Part shown: one piece after another, positions 25,518 through 34,557 of the stretch
Layout: every line of letters begins with the position of its first letter
How positions within the stretch are numbered: the first letter of the stretch is position 1
Source of the DNA: Streptomyces sp. A2-16
Lineage (GTDB): Bacteria > Actinomycetota > Actinomycetes > Streptomycetales > Streptomycetaceae
Reading direction: 5' to 3'
Length of the DNA stretch: 64,000 bases
NCBI RefSeq assembly: GCF_018128905.1
Contig: NZ_CP063808.1
Span: forward strand, 5,952,001-6,016,000
Translations under genes and position numbers: made by a program
Notes under the pieces: generated by a model
The model's database searches: none
Seen by the model: only the letters and a program-made list of their open reading frames with translations
What the model was told of the DNA's origin: nothing

Positions 25518-26660
25518 ATGCGATCCAAGAGCAGTGACACGGACATAACGATCCACAGACCCGAAGAGCTCGCCGCCTCGCTCCGCACGGCCTGGCACCG
25601 GGCGATGGACGAGTCGCCCGACTACGCCAACCCGTTCCTGGCGCCGGAGTTCGCGGCCGGGATCGGCAGACACCGCGCCGGCGCCGCCCGGGTGGCGGTC
25701 CTGCACCAGCGCGGCGAGGCCGTGGGCTTCCTCCCGTACGAACGCGGTCCCTTCGGCGTCGGCCGGGCCATCGGCCTCGGACTGTCCGACTGCCAGGGCC
25801 TCGTGCACCGCCCCGGCGTCACCTGGGACACCCGGGCGCTGCTGAAGGCCTGCCGGCTCTCGGTGTTCGAGTTCGACCACCTCGTCGAGGAGCAGAAGCC
25901 CTTCGCCCCGTACGTCACGGGGACGTTCCCCTCCCCGGTGATCGATCTGAAGGTCGGCAGCGACAGTTACCCGGAGTGGCTGCGCGGGGCGTACCCGGGG
26001 CTGGCCAAGACGACCCTCAAGAAGGAGCGCCGGCTCACGCGTGACCTGGGGGAGATGCGGTTCGTGTTCGACGAGCGCGACCCGGGGCCGCTGCGCACGC
26101 TGATGCAGTGGAAGTCCGCCCAGTACCGCAGGACGGGCCGGATGGACCGGTTCGCGCGGCCCTGGATCGTGCAGCTGGTGGAGGACCTCTTCCAGATCCG
26201 CGAGGAGCACTTCACCGGCCTCCTGTCGGTGCTGTACGCCGGTGACCGGCCGGTGGCAGCCCACTTCGGGCCGACCTCCCGCACGGTCTTCGCCCCGTGG
26301 TTCACCGCGTACGACCCCGAACTGCGCTACTACTCCCCCGGCCTGATCATGCATCTGCGGATGGCCGAGGCGGCGGGCCGGCGCGGGGCGCGGCTGATGG
26401 ACATGGGGCGCGGCGACAAGGAGTGGAAGGACTGGCTCAAGACCCGTGAGCTGCGTGTGGCGGAAGGATTCGCCACCCGCCCCCATCCGGTCGCCACGGC
26501 GCACCGCCTGTGGCGCCGGCCGGTGCGGGGGCTGCGCAACACGGTCAACGCCCACCCGGCTCTGCGCGAGCCCGCCGACCGCCTCCTGAAGACCGTCGGC
26601 ACGCTGCGCACCTCCAGTCACCGCTCGGACTCCGACAGCGCGGGACCGCTGGCGAGCTGA
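25518..26660 (+). CDS. CelD/BcsL-like GNAT-fold acetyltransferase
   Basis: A 380-residue protein matching the GNAT_6 (CelD-type) pattern. The N-terminal half has NPFLAPEFAAGIGRHR and VGFLPYERGPFGVG. The C-terminal half contains MQWKSAQYRRTGRMDRF, RPVAAHFGPTSRTVFAPWFTAYDPELRYYSPGLIMHLRM and MDMGRGDKEWKDWLK, the last typical of the family's catalytic core. Homologues transfer acyl or aminoacyl groups to polysaccharides or peptidoglycan-like acceptors. No signal peptide or helix is seen. ATG 25518 is used because the frame upstream is poor, and GGGGGGAA lies ahead. Just downstream is a DegT-like PLP protein; the two likely act together. Confidence 0.8.
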   Translation: MRSKSSDTDITIHRPEELAASLRTAWHRAMDESPDYANPFLAPEFAAGIGRHRAGAARVAVLHQRGEAVGFLPYERGPFGVGRAIGLGLSDCQGLVHRPGVTWDTRALLKACRLSVFEFDHLVEEQKPFAPYVTGTFPSPVIDLKVGSDSYPEWLRGAYPGLAKTTLKKERRLTRDLGEMRFVFDERDPGPLRTLMQWKSAQYRRTGRMDRFARPWIVQLVEDLFQIREEHFTGLLSVLYAGDRPVAAHFGPTSRTVFAPWFTAYDPELRYYSPGLIMHLRMAEAAGRRGARLMDMGRGDKEWKDWLKTRELRVAEGFATRPHPVATAHRLWRRPVRGLRNTVNAHPALREPADRLLKTVGTLRTSSHRSDSDSAGPLAS

Positions 26661-26747
26661 CGAGCCCGCCGACCCGTTTCCACAGGGGGCGCGCCCGTGC
26701 GCCCTTGTCCCTGGCCGTTTTCCGGCCCGTCGACACAAGGGGTGCCG

Positions 26748-27977
26748 ATGCCGTACGGCTCGCGGCTGGCCGCGACGATGACCCGGCGACTTGGACGCGA
26801 GTGCGTCTACACGCCCTCGGCCCGACTGGCCCTGTACCTGGCGCTCAGGCGCTGGTGCCGGCCGGGCGCGCGGGTGCTCATGTCACCGGTGAACGACGAC
26901 GTGATCCTGTTCGTGGTCCTCGCGGCCGGTCTGCGCCCCGTGCAGGCGCCCGTGTCCGTGTGGGACGGCAACATCGACCCGGCCGCGGTGCCGGAGTCCA
27001 CCTGGCGGAACGTGGACGCGGTCCTGACCACCAATCTGTACGGCGTGCCCGACCGGGTTCTCGAACTGCAGCGGCGTTGCGCACAGTTGGGCATCCCGTT
27101 GTTCGAGGACGCGGCGCACGCGATCGGCAGCCATGTGGACGGGCAGCCGGTGGGGACCTTCGGCAAGGCGGCGGCGTTCAGCCTGTCCAAGCATGTGGCG
27201 GGGATGGCGGGCGGCTTCCTCGCCGTCGAGGACGCGCGCACCCGCCGCGAGCTGGAGCTGCTGCGGGACGATCTGCTGACCCCCGGCCGGCTGCGCGAGG
27301 ACCTGACCACGACCCTGCGTCCGCTGGCCCGGTCCGCCGTCCGCTCGCTCCACCTGGTCCGCCCGGTGTGGCGGACGATGGAGCGCCTCGGGCTGATGGA
27401 GCGCGACGCGTTCCGGATGGCCCTGCACGCGCCGCGGCTCGCCGCCTCGGGCCGCGAGGCGCCGAGCCTGACCGCGTACGAGCGGTGGGTCCGCGTCGAT
27501 CTGCACGGCTACCGCTCCCGGCACGGCTCGCTGGTCTGCGGCCAGCTGGCGCTGCGGCTGGCCCGGCTCGACGAGGACCTCACCCGGCGCCGGGCCGGGG
27601 TCGCCCTGCTGGCGGGCACACCGTGGGCCTCACCGGCCCTGCGCGACCGTACGGCGCACGACGGTCCCCTCCCCCTCTTCCGGGTGCCGCTCCTCGTCGA
27701 GGACCGCGATGCCCTGGTTCAGCGGCTGGTGCGGCACGACGTGGTCTGCGGCTACATCTACGACCCCCCGCTGGACGACTACGCGGGCGCGGAGTTCGTC
27801 GAGCCCTCCCCCGACCCGGCCCCCGCCCGCTGGTTCGCCGCGCACACGCTCCCCGCCGATCCGCTCCTGGCCCGCCGGATCGTGGCCGCGTTCACCAAGG
27901 AACGCGTGGCCGACGCGCACCCCTCGCTGCTGCGGCCGGTCCCGGACGCCACACCGCCCCGGCTGCTGGGGCAGTGA
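26748..27977 (+). CDS. DegT/DnrJ/EryC1/StrS-like PLP-dependent protein, divergent member
   Basis: A 409-residue protein with the sugar aminotransferase fold. FEDAAHAIGSHVDGQPVG places the PLP-contacting aspartate at D121. AAAFSLSKHVAGMAGGF places the Schiff-base lysine at K148. The usual FSFHPTKN motif is changed to FSLSKH, so it is a distant member. Members convert keto-sugars to amino-sugars, but no nucleotide-sugar genes are adjacent. ATG 26748 has AAGGGG upstream; 87 nt separate it from the CelD-like gene on the same strand. Both may modify a cell-surface glycan, which is inference from pairing. Confidence 0.78.
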   Translation: MPYGSRLAATMTRRLGRECVYTPSARLALYLALRRWCRPGARVLMSPVNDDVILFVVLAAGLRPVQAPVSVWDGNIDPAAVPESTWRNVDAVLTTNLYGVPDRVLELQRRCAQLGIPLFEDAAHAIGSHVDGQPVGTFGKAAAFSLSKHVAGMAGGFLAVEDARTRRELELLRDDLLTPGRLREDLTTTLRPLARSAVRSLHLVRPVWRTMERLGLMERDAFRMALHAPRLAASGREAPSLTAYERWVRVDLHGYRSRHGSLVCGQLALRLARLDEDLTRRRAGVALLAGTPWASPALRDRTAHDGPLPLFRVPLLVEDRDALVQRLVRHDVVCGYIYDPPLDDYAGAEFVEPSPDPAPARWFAAHTLPADPLLARRIVAAFTKERVADAHPSLLRPVPDATPPRLLGQ

Positions 27978-28053
27978 GCTCCGCCACCCCGACGATCGAT
28001 CAAAACATCAGGGGGTTAGCATATGAGCGCCGCCTAGCTCGAAAGAGAATTCT

Positions 28054-29505
28054 GTGACTGTCAAGGACGACTCGTTCACCGACTGGAAGAACCGCGAGGA
28101 GATCGCGGAATCGATGATCCCGATGATCGGGAGGCTGCACCGGGAGCGCGACGTAACGATTCTTCTGCACAGCCGTTCCCTCGTGAACAAGTCGGTGGTC
28201 AGCATCCTGAAGACCCACCGGTTCGCCCGGCAGATCGCCGGTGAGGAGCTCTCCGTCACCGACACCCTGCCCTTCGTCCAGGCCCTCACCACGCTGGACC
28301 TCGGCCCCGCGCAGATCGACATCGGCCGGCTGGCCGAGATCTACAAGACCGACGACCGCGGTCTGTCGGTGGCCGAGTTCACCGCGGAGGCCGTGGCCGG
28401 AGCGACGGGCGGCAACAAGATCGACCGCCGTGAGCCGCGGGACGTCGTCCTCTACGGCTTCGGCCGCATCGGCCGCCTGGTGGCCCGGCTGCTGATCGAG
28501 AAGGCGGGCTCCGGCAACGGACTGCGGCTGCGCGCGATCGTCGTCCGGGGCGGCGGCGGGCGGGCCTCCGAGGATCTCGTCAAGCGGGCCTCGCTGCTGC
28601 GCCGGGACTCCATCCACGGCCAGTTCCAGGGCACGATCACCGTCGACGAGGCCGAGGGCGCGATCGTCGCCAACGGCAACACCATCAAGGTGATCTACGC
28701 GAACGACCCCTCCGAGGTCGACTACACGGCGTACGGCATCAAGAACGCCATCCTCATCGACAACACCGGCAAGTGGCGCGACCGCGAGGGCCTCTCGCAG
28801 CACCTGCGCCCCGGCATCGACAAGGTCGTGCTGACCGCGCCGGGCAAGGGCGACGTCCCCAACATCGTGCACGGCGTCAACCACGACACCATCAAGCCGG
28901 ACGAGCAGATCCTGTCCTGCGCGTCCTGCACCACGAACGCGATCGTGCCGCCCCTGAAGGCGATGGCCGACGAGTACGGCGTGCTGCGCGGCCACGTGGA
29001 GACGGTCCACTCCTTCACCAACGACCAGAACCTGCTGGACAACTACCACAAGGCCGACCGCCGGGGCCGCTCCGCGCCGCTCAACATGGTGATCACGGAG
29101 ACGGGCGCCGCCTCCGCCGTCGCCAAGGCGCTGCCCGACCTCAAGGCCCCCATCACCGGCAGCTCGATCCGGGTGCCGGTGCCGGACGTCTCCATCGCGA
29201 TCCTGAGCCTGCGCCTGGGCCGTGAGACCACCCGCGAGGAGGTCCTGGAGTACCTGCGTGACGTCTCCCTGACCTCCCCGCTCAAGCGCCAGATCGACTT
29301 CACGACGGCTCCGGACGCGGTCTCCATGGACTTCGTCGGCTCCCGCCACGCCTCGATCATCGACGCAGGCGCCACCAAGGTCGACGGCGACAACGCGATC
29401 CTCTACCTCTGGTACGACAACGAGTTCGGCTACTCGTGCCAGGTGGTGCGGGTCGTGCAGCACGTGACCGGGGTGGAGTACCCGACGTACCCGGCGGCGG
29501 TCTGA
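28054..29505 (+). CDS. gap2: Glyceraldehyde-3-phosphate dehydrogenase, long (about 480 aa) form
   Basis: A 483-residue GAPDH with an N-terminal extension of about 125 residues ahead of the NAD-binding strand VVLYGFGRIGRLVARLL. Catalytic C292 lies in SCASCTTNA, and GYSCQVVRVVQHV closes the catalytic domain. This long type co-exists with the glycolytic ~335-residue enzyme in many actinobacteria and may favour the gluconeogenic direction. The extension has no recognised domain. GTG 28054 follows GAAAGAG. It is followed by a short GC hairpin (29530-29547) and converges on the DinB-like gene. Confidence 0.92.
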   Translation: MTVKDDSFTDWKNREEIAESMIPMIGRLHRERDVTILLHSRSLVNKSVVSILKTHRFARQIAGEELSVTDTLPFVQALTTLDLGPAQIDIGRLAEIYKTDDRGLSVAEFTAEAVAGATGGNKIDRREPRDVVLYGFGRIGRLVARLLIEKAGSGNGLRLRAIVVRGGGGRASEDLVKRASLLRRDSIHGQFQGTITVDEAEGAIVANGNTIKVIYANDPSEVDYTAYGIKNAILIDNTGKWRDREGLSQHLRPGIDKVVLTAPGKGDVPNIVHGVNHDTIKPDEQILSCASCTTNAIVPPLKAMADEYGVLRGHVETVHSFTNDQNLLDNYHKADRRGRSAPLNMVITETGAASAVAKALPDLKAPITGSSIRVPVPDVSIAILSLRLGRETTREEVLEYLRDVSLTSPLKRQIDFTTAPDAVSMDFVGSRHASIIDAGATKVDGDNAILYLWYDNEFGYSCQVVRVVQHVTGVEYPTYPAAV

Positions 29506-29529
29506 TCCCGCGCCCGGCCTGATCCCGCC

Positions 29530-29547
29530 GCCCGGCCACGGCCGGGC
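29530..29547 (+). terminator. Candidate hairpin terminator after GAPDH
   Basis: GCCCGGC and GCCGGGC form a 7-bp stem with a 4-nt loop 25 nt after the gap2 stop, between convergent genes. There is no U-tract, which is usual for streptomycete terminators. Confidence 0.4.
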
Positions 29548-29554
29548 CGGCCGG

Positions 29555-30175
29555 TCAGGGCCGGCGTTCCCGGTACAGGTCGCGCAGCAGGGCGATCTCG
29601 GCGCCGTGGTGCAGGACTTCCTGGTTGACCCACCACACGACGTCCAGGAACGGTTCCTCCGGGTCGCTGCCGTGCGGATAGGTGCAGTGGCCGACGGTGT
29701 CGAGGTCGGTGTCGTCGGTGTTCCGCAGGGCCGTGCGCCAGGCCTGTGCGGACGCGTCGAAGGCGGCGATCGCGTCGGCGGCGGTGCCGCTGACGCGGTA
29801 GTCGTCGCGGGTGAGGGCGTGGGTGCCCGCCGTGTGGTCGGCGCGCAGGAGCAGCATCTCGCTGAGGTGGCTCAGGCGCCACGCGAGGGTCGTGAACGGC
29901 GGCGGGACGGGGTGCGGGTGGGGCGCCGCGTCCCGGCCCCAGTCGCCGGTGCCGGCCAGGAACGTGGCCCGCGCGCCCGGCCCCTCCGAACGCCGCCGCA
30001 CCGACCAGCAGTCCGGCACCGGCTCCCACAGGTACTCGTCGTCGGTCATCGGGCCGACCGGGGTCCGCGAGCCGTCGCCGCTGTCCATGACCGGCCCGGC
30101 GAGGCGACCGGCCAGGCGCTCGCAGGACCAGTCGAACTGGTCGAGCAGCGGCGTGATTCGAGGTCCTGCGGTCAT
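29555..30175 (-). CDS. DinB-superfamily protein
   Basis: A 206-residue four-helix protein of the DinB/mycothiol-dependent type. Family pattern: LLDQFDWSCERLAGRL at the N terminus, WRLSHLSEMLLLRADH with a candidate metal histidine, and WVNQEVLHHGAEIALLRDLYR with the C-terminal histidine pair. Such proteins bind a divalent metal and may use mycothiol or bacillithiol. ATG 30175 was chosen for GGGGAG upstream. It stands alone between convergent gap2 and the ThDP operon on the same strand. Confidence 0.78.
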   Translation of the reverse strand: MTAGPRITPLLDQFDWSCERLAGRLAGPVMDSGDGSRTPVGPMTDDEYLWEPVPDCWSVRRRSEGPGARATFLAGTGDWGRDAAPHPHPVPPPFTTLAWRLSHLSEMLLLRADHTAGTHALTRDDYRVSGTAADAIAAFDASAQAWRTALRNTDDTDLDTVGHCTYPHGSDPEEPFLDVVWWVNQEVLHHGAEIALLRDLYRERRP

Positions 30176-30250
30176 CGGTGCTCCCCTGGGTCGTCCGACC
30201 CGCCAGGCTGGCACGGCGAGACCGGGTCTCGCTTCTCCTTTTCCCGGGGC

Positions 30251-31891
30251 CTAGTGGCCCCGGAACGCCTCCTCCAGCCACCACGCCCCGCGGTCGCGCA
30301 CCACCTTCGCGTCGATCAGCAGGGGCGCCGACCGCGGCCCGGCGACCCAGTCCTCGACGGCCTTGAGATCCGTCCGGGTCCGCACGGTCACCGCCTCGAA
30401 GCCGTAGCCGCGGGCCACGGCCGCGATGTCGGTCGGCGGGAACTCGACCGTGTCGAGCGGGTGTCCGTCGGGACCGAAGTGGTGCACCTCCGCGCCGTAG
30501 GCGTCGTCGTTGTACACGACGACCACCATGGGCAGCCCCAGCCGCCGTACGGTGTCGAGGTCGGCGGCGCCCATCAGCGCGCCGCCGTCGCCGAGCGCGG
30601 CCACCGGCAGCCGGTCCGGGCGGGCCAGGGCGGCGCCGATCGTGGTGGCCAGGCCCAGGCCGATCGACTGGTAGGCCTGGGTGAAGCAGAAGCCGTCCTG
30701 GTCGGGCACCGACAGGAACATGCTCGGGTGGCCCATGAAGTTGCCGGAGTCGACGCCGACGACCCGCTCGGCGGGCAGGATGTCGTCGAGCGCGATGCTC
30801 AGCGTGACGGGGTCGATCCGGTCGCGAGTGCTCGTGTCCTCGTAGGGCACGTCACGCCAGCGCCCCCGGGTGGCGAGGGCTTCGGCGATCTCGGGGGTGC
30901 GCAGGCCCTCCCGCCTCCCGCCGAAGGCCTCCAGCGCCTGCCGCGCGGTGAGTTCGACATCGCCGGTGACGCCGAGGTGCAGCTCCCGGTGTGCGCCGAG
31001 CGCCGACGGGTCGTCGTCGACCTGCACCACGCTCGTGTCGGCGCCGACCAGCGTTCCGTGCCGCATGGTCCACATGTTCAGGGCGCAGCCCCAGCCGACG
31101 ATCACGTCGGCGCCGCCGATGAGTTCGGCCGCCACCGGGGTGGCGAAGCCTCCGGACACGTCGAGGGACCAGGGGTTGTCGTGGAAGAGCCCACGGGCCA
31201 CCGCCGAGGTCGCCGGCAGCGCGCCGCAGCGCTCGGCGAGTGCTTCGAGGGCGTCCCGGGCGGCGGGTGAGCGGGCTCCGCGACCGGCCACGAAGACGGG
31301 CCGCCGAGCCTGCTCCAACACCCTTACCAGGGCTGCCACTTCGGATCCGGTCGGCACGACCGCCGGTCGCCGCGGGGGTGGCGACGCCTGCGCGAGGGCA
31401 CCGTCGGGGACGTCCGACTCCTGGACGTCCAAGGGGAGGTTGAGGACGACCGTGCACCGCTCGTGCAGGGCGCGCCGCACCGCCTCACAGGACTGTCCTA
31501 CGGCGTCCTCGGCCGAGGTGATCCGCATCGGCACCGCGCCCACGGCTCGGGCGAGGGCCTCCTGGTCGACGTAGAAGTTGGAGGTCGGCCGGGTCACCTC
31601 GGCGGCGAGCACGAGGAGCGGTGTCCGGCTCTTGGCGGCCTCGGTGATTCCCGTCATCGCGTTGGTGAGGCCGGGCCCCTGGTGGACGCTGACGGCGGCC
31701 ACCGTGCCGCGCACGCGCGCGTAGGCGTCGGCCATCGTCGCGGCGCCGCCCTCGTGGCGGGCGGCGACGAACCGGGCCCCGGCGGCGACCAGGGCGTTGG
31801 TCAGGTGGAAGTTGCCGGATCCGACGACCCCGAAGACCTGCTCGATCCCGGCCGCGTGCAGGGCCCGCCCGACGGCTTCCGCGACCTTCAC
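30251..31891 (-). CDS. Thiamine diphosphate-dependent enzyme, acetolactate-synthase-like
   Basis: A 546-residue three-domain ThDP enzyme. The N-terminal PYR domain has the activating glutamate in ARHEGGAATMADAYARV. The middle domain has GRGARSPAARDALEALAE. The C-terminal PP domain carries the Mg/ThDP motif ALGDGGALMGAADLDTV...NDDAYG. It resembles acetolactate synthase, benzoylformate decarboxylase and related 2-keto acid enzymes; the substrate is not determined. GTG 31891 overlaps the cyclase-family stop (GTGA). The partner suggests degradation of a cyclic or aromatic amide or lactone through a 2-keto acid. Confidence 0.88.
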   Translation of the reverse strand: MKVAEAVGRALHAAGIEQVFGVVGSGNFHLTNALVAAGARFVAARHEGGAATMADAYARVRGTVAAVSVHQGPGLTNAMTGITEAAKSRTPLLVLAAEVTRPTSNFYVDQEALARAVGAVPMRITSAEDAVGQSCEAVRRALHERCTVVLNLPLDVQESDVPDGALAQASPPPRRPAVVPTGSEVAALVRVLEQARRPVFVAGRGARSPAARDALEALAERCGALPATSAVARGLFHDNPWSLDVSGGFATPVAAELIGGADVIVGWGCALNMWTMRHGTLVGADTSVVQVDDDPSALGAHRELHLGVTGDVELTARQALEAFGGRREGLRTPEIAEALATRGRWRDVPYEDTSTRDRIDPVTLSIALDDILPAERVVGVDSGNFMGHPSMFLSVPDQDGFCFTQAYQSIGLGLATTIGAALARPDRLPVAALGDGGALMGAADLDTVRRLGLPMVVVVYNDDAYGAEVHHFGPDGHPLDTVEFPPTDIAAVARGYGFEAVTVRTRTDLKAVEDWVAGPRSAPLLIDAKVVRDRGAWWLEEAFRGH

Positions 31892-32676
31892 GACCGCTCC
31901 ACCAGCGCCAGCACGCGCGCGGGCGAGCCGGAGCCCGCGACGATGGGCAACGGTCCCGCGATCACGACCGCGCCGGTCGCGGGCAGTTCGGCCAGGTTCC
32001 GCAACTGGGTGAGGCCGTACTTGTCGCTGCCCATCAGACAGGAGTGGCAGGGGAAGGCCGGCTCGAAGGAGTGTCCGCGTCCGGCGTCCGTGCCGACCGT
32101 CTCGACGCCGAGGCCGATCACGGGTGACTCCTCGGCCACCCAGCGGGCGCACTCCGGGGAGAGGCCCGGGGTGTGCGGGCCGTTCTCGTCGGCGTTCAGG
32201 AAGGCCTCCTGGGAGTGCGAGCGGGCGTCCCAGCCGGTGCGCAGGAGCAGCCAACCGCCCTCCGGAAGTGGTCCGTTGTGCTCCTCCCAGGCCTTGACGT
32301 GCGCCACCTCCACCAGGAAGTCGGGGTCCTTGGCCGTCTCGGCGGTGAAGTCCAGCACGGCGGCGGGGGCGATCAGACGGTGCGCCGGCACGGAGGCCAC
32401 GTCGGCGAGGTCCTTCCCGGTCACCCAGTGGTTCGGGGCGTCGAAGTGGGTGCCGGTGTGCTCTCCGCTGCGGAAGTTGTTCCAGTACCAGGCCGGTCCG
32501 CGGTCGTCGTACCGGCTGATCTCCTCCAGCTCGAAGACCGCCGTCTGACCGAACTGCGGCGGCAGTTGGATCACCGGGGTCGCCGACGAGAGCGGCGAGG
32601 TGAGGTCGACGACCTCGATCGAACCTTCGCGCAGTGCCGACACCAGTGCGGTGAGGACGGACGGCTGCTCGTGCAT
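31888..32676 (-). CDS. Cyclase-family (KynB-like) metal hydrolase
   Basis: A 262-residue cyclase-family protein. The signature HTGTHFDAPNH at 73-83 supplies metal ligands H73, H77 and D79, as in bacterial kynurenine formamidase and isatin hydrolase. GWLLLRTGWDAR and SPVIGLGVETVGTDAG are other family blocks. It would hydrolyse an amide, lactam or similar bond. It is the first gene of a two-gene operon with the ThDP enzyme. No tryptophan-pathway genes are next to it, so kynurenine formamidase is only one possibility. Confidence 0.85.
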   Translation of the reverse strand: MHEQPSVLTALVSALREGSIEVVDLTSPLSSATPVIQLPPQFGQTAVFELEEISRYDDRGPAWYWNNFRSGEHTGTHFDAPNHWVTGKDLADVASVPAHRLIAPAAVLDFTAETAKDPDFLVEVAHVKAWEEHNGPLPEGGWLLLRTGWDARSHSQEAFLNADENGPHTPGLSPECARWVAEESPVIGLGVETVGTDAGRGHSFEPAFPCHSCLMGSDKYGLTQLRNLAELPATGAVVIAGPLPIVAGSGSPARVLALVERS

Positions 32677-32740
32677 GAGGGCCTCCTGAAACGCTCCGGG
32701 GCTGCCAGCATGTCACCGACCATCCATGTGAGGGGGCGCT

Positions 32741-33280
32741 GTGATCGGCAGACGTACGGGAACGGTGGTGGTGGCCGGTGTCCTGGGTCTGGCGGGCTGT
32801 GGTGTCGACGGCGGGGGCGGAGGAGACGGCGAGGCGAAGGGGCGGACCTCGGCGGCCGGCACACCGGCCGACCGGTCGCCGTCCGTCACGCCGTCGCCCT
32901 CGCCCTCGGCCTCGGTGGGTCCCTCTGCCGTGCCCGTCACCGGTCCCGATCAGAAGCCGGCGACCATGACGGTGACCGGGGGGTTCGCCGGTGTGCACCG
33001 GACCGTGATCCTGCGGGGCGACGGAACCGCCTACACCAGCGAGAAGGGGGAGCCCGTGGTGCGTTCCGTCGGCGCGGACCGGTTCAGGGAACTGCGCACT
33101 CTGCTGGGCGCCCCCGCCCTCGCCGAAGTCCCGTCGTTCACGAGGGACATGAGTGCGAGGGACCTGTTCCAGTACACGCTCACCTTCGGCGGTCGCACGG
33201 TCGTCACGGACCGCTCGGGCGACGAACCGGCCCTGGACCGGCTGATCGCCGCCCTGAGCGAGCTGCTGCCGCAGAACTAG
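32741..33280 (+). CDS. Lipoprotein of unknown function
   Basis: A 179-residue exported lipoprotein. The signal peptide ends with GLAGC (lipidated C20), followed by a Gly/Pro/Ser-rich linker to about residue 70. A ~105-residue globular domain follows (MTVTGGFAGVHRTVILRGDGT... to RLIAALSELLPQN). The domain resembles the small actinobacterial proteins that measure a 'YTLTFGGRTVVTD' strand pair; no function is known. GTG 32741 follows GAGGGGG. Its TAG stop shares the CTAG palindrome with the stop of the convergent aminotransferase gene. Confidence 0.8.
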   Translation: MIGRRTGTVVVAGVLGLAGCGVDGGGGGDGEAKGRTSAAGTPADRSPSVTPSPSPSASVGPSAVPVTGPDQKPATMTVTGGFAGVHRTVILRGDGTAYTSEKGEPVVRSVGADRFRELRTLLGAPALAEVPSFTRDMSARDLFQYTLTFGGRTVVTDRSGDEPALDRLIAALSELLPQN

Positions 33281-34506
33281 GGGCGGGCCACCGCCCTGGC
33301 CCACTCGCCGAGGACGGGGACGCATTCCTCGGCGAAGTGCTCGTAGTCCGCGGCCGTGTTGTAGACGTGCGCGGACAGGCGCAGGTAGCCGATGCCGTCG
33401 AAGCTGGTGAAGGCGGCCTCGACGGCGAGTTCCCGGGCCACGCGGTCACGCAGCGCATCGGCCTCCAGGCGGGTGCGGCCAAGACCGTCGGGCAGCCGGA
33501 CCAGGCGCATGCCGGGCACGGGCATGCCGACGTCGACGGCGCTGTCGACACCCGTGAGGCCGGCGAATGCGGCGCCGATCACCTGGGCGCCGTAGTCGGC
33601 CAGCCGGTCCATGTAGCGGCGGGCGGCGGGCCAGCCCCAGGTGTCGGCGACGAAGGCGAGGGCGGTCGGGGCGGCCAGATACGAGGTGGCGTCCAGCGTG
33701 CCCTGCTGGTCGAAGCGGTCGGGGAAGGGGTCGTGTGCGCCCCAGGAGTCGATGAGGGGGTGCAGCGCGTCGCGCAGGGGGCCGCGGGCGACCAGCGCGG
33801 CCGCACCTCGGGGCGCGCAGCCCCATTTGTGCAGGTTGCCGGTCCAGAAGTCGTACGTCGCCCCCGCGAGCGGCGACTCGACGAGGCCCGGTGCGTGCGC
33901 GCCGTCCACGAGCACCGGGATGCCGCGGCGCCGGGCCTCCGCGCCGATCCGCTCCACCGGCAGCCCGCGTGCCGTCGCCGAGGTGATCTGGTCCACGACC
34001 ACGAGGTCGGTGTCCGCGCTCAGCGAGGCCACGACGGCCTCGCACGCCTCGTCCTCACCGGCGCCCAACGGGACGTGGGCTGTACGGACCCGCCCGCCCC
34101 AGCGGCGGGCCAGGCGTTCGGCGCCCATGGTGACGGCGCCGTAGCCGTGGTCGGTGACGACGATCTCGCCGCCGCGGCGCCGGGTGAGGGCCGCGTGGAC
34201 CACGCTCGCTCCGGCGCTCGCGTTGGGCACCAGGGCGAGATCGCCCGGGTCGACGTGGAGGAAGGCGGCGAGTTCGAGACGGGCGGCGGCGATCCGCCCG
34301 GGCAGGGCGGGGAACCAGACCACCGGCGAGCGCTCCATCTCGGCACGCAGGGCCTGCTGCCGCGCCTGCGCCACCAGGGGCACCGCCCCGAACGACCCGT
34401 GGTTCAGGTGCCGCTGGGCGGGGTCCAGCGACCACGCCCGGGCGGCGGGCCGCCCGTCGGCCAGCAGCAGCGGGGCCGGCGCCACGGCCACCTCGGTCTC
34501 GCTCAC
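33277..34506 (-). CDS. Class V aminotransferase-fold PLP enzyme (isopenicillin-N-epimerase-like)
   Basis: A 409-residue fold-type I PLP enzyme. HLNHGSFGAVP is the N-terminal signature of the isopenicillin N epimerase/cysteine-desulfurase-like group. VLVDGAHAPG carries the PLP aspartate and histidine, and DFWTGNLHKWGCAPRG carries the Schiff-base lysine. It may act as an epimerase, desulfurase or lyase; no beta-lactam genes are near. GTG 34506 follows GGGGAG. It lies 52 nt downstream of a strong hairpin that follows the 65-residue double-glycine peptide gene on the same strand. A functional link to the peptide is possible but unproven. Confidence 0.86.
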   Translation of the reverse strand: MSETEVAVAPAPLLLADGRPAARAWSLDPAQRHLNHGSFGAVPLVAQARQQALRAEMERSPVVWFPALPGRIAAARLELAAFLHVDPGDLALVPNASAGASVVHAALTRRRGGEIVVTDHGYGAVTMGAERLARRWGGRVRTAHVPLGAGEDEACEAVVASLSADTDLVVVDQITSATARGLPVERIGAEARRRGIPVLVDGAHAPGLVESPLAGATYDFWTGNLHKWGCAPRGAAALVARGPLRDALHPLIDSWGAHDPFPDRFDQQGTLDATSYLAAPTALAFVADTWGWPAARRYMDRLADYGAQVIGAAFAGLTGVDSAVDVGMPVPGMRLVRLPDGLGRTRLEADALRDRVARELAVEAAFTSFDGIGYLRLSAHVYNTAADYEHFAEECVPVLGEWARAVARP

Positions 34507-34557
34507 GGAACTCCCCTCGTCGGAACTGTCCTGGACGTTCGCCCTCCAGAGGAAACA

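Noticed and set aside
33277-34506. Aminotransferase gene as isopenicillin N epimerase of a beta-lactam cluster.
   Set aside because: No ACV synthetase, IPNS or other beta-lactam genes occur in the window; the similarity is at fold-family level only.
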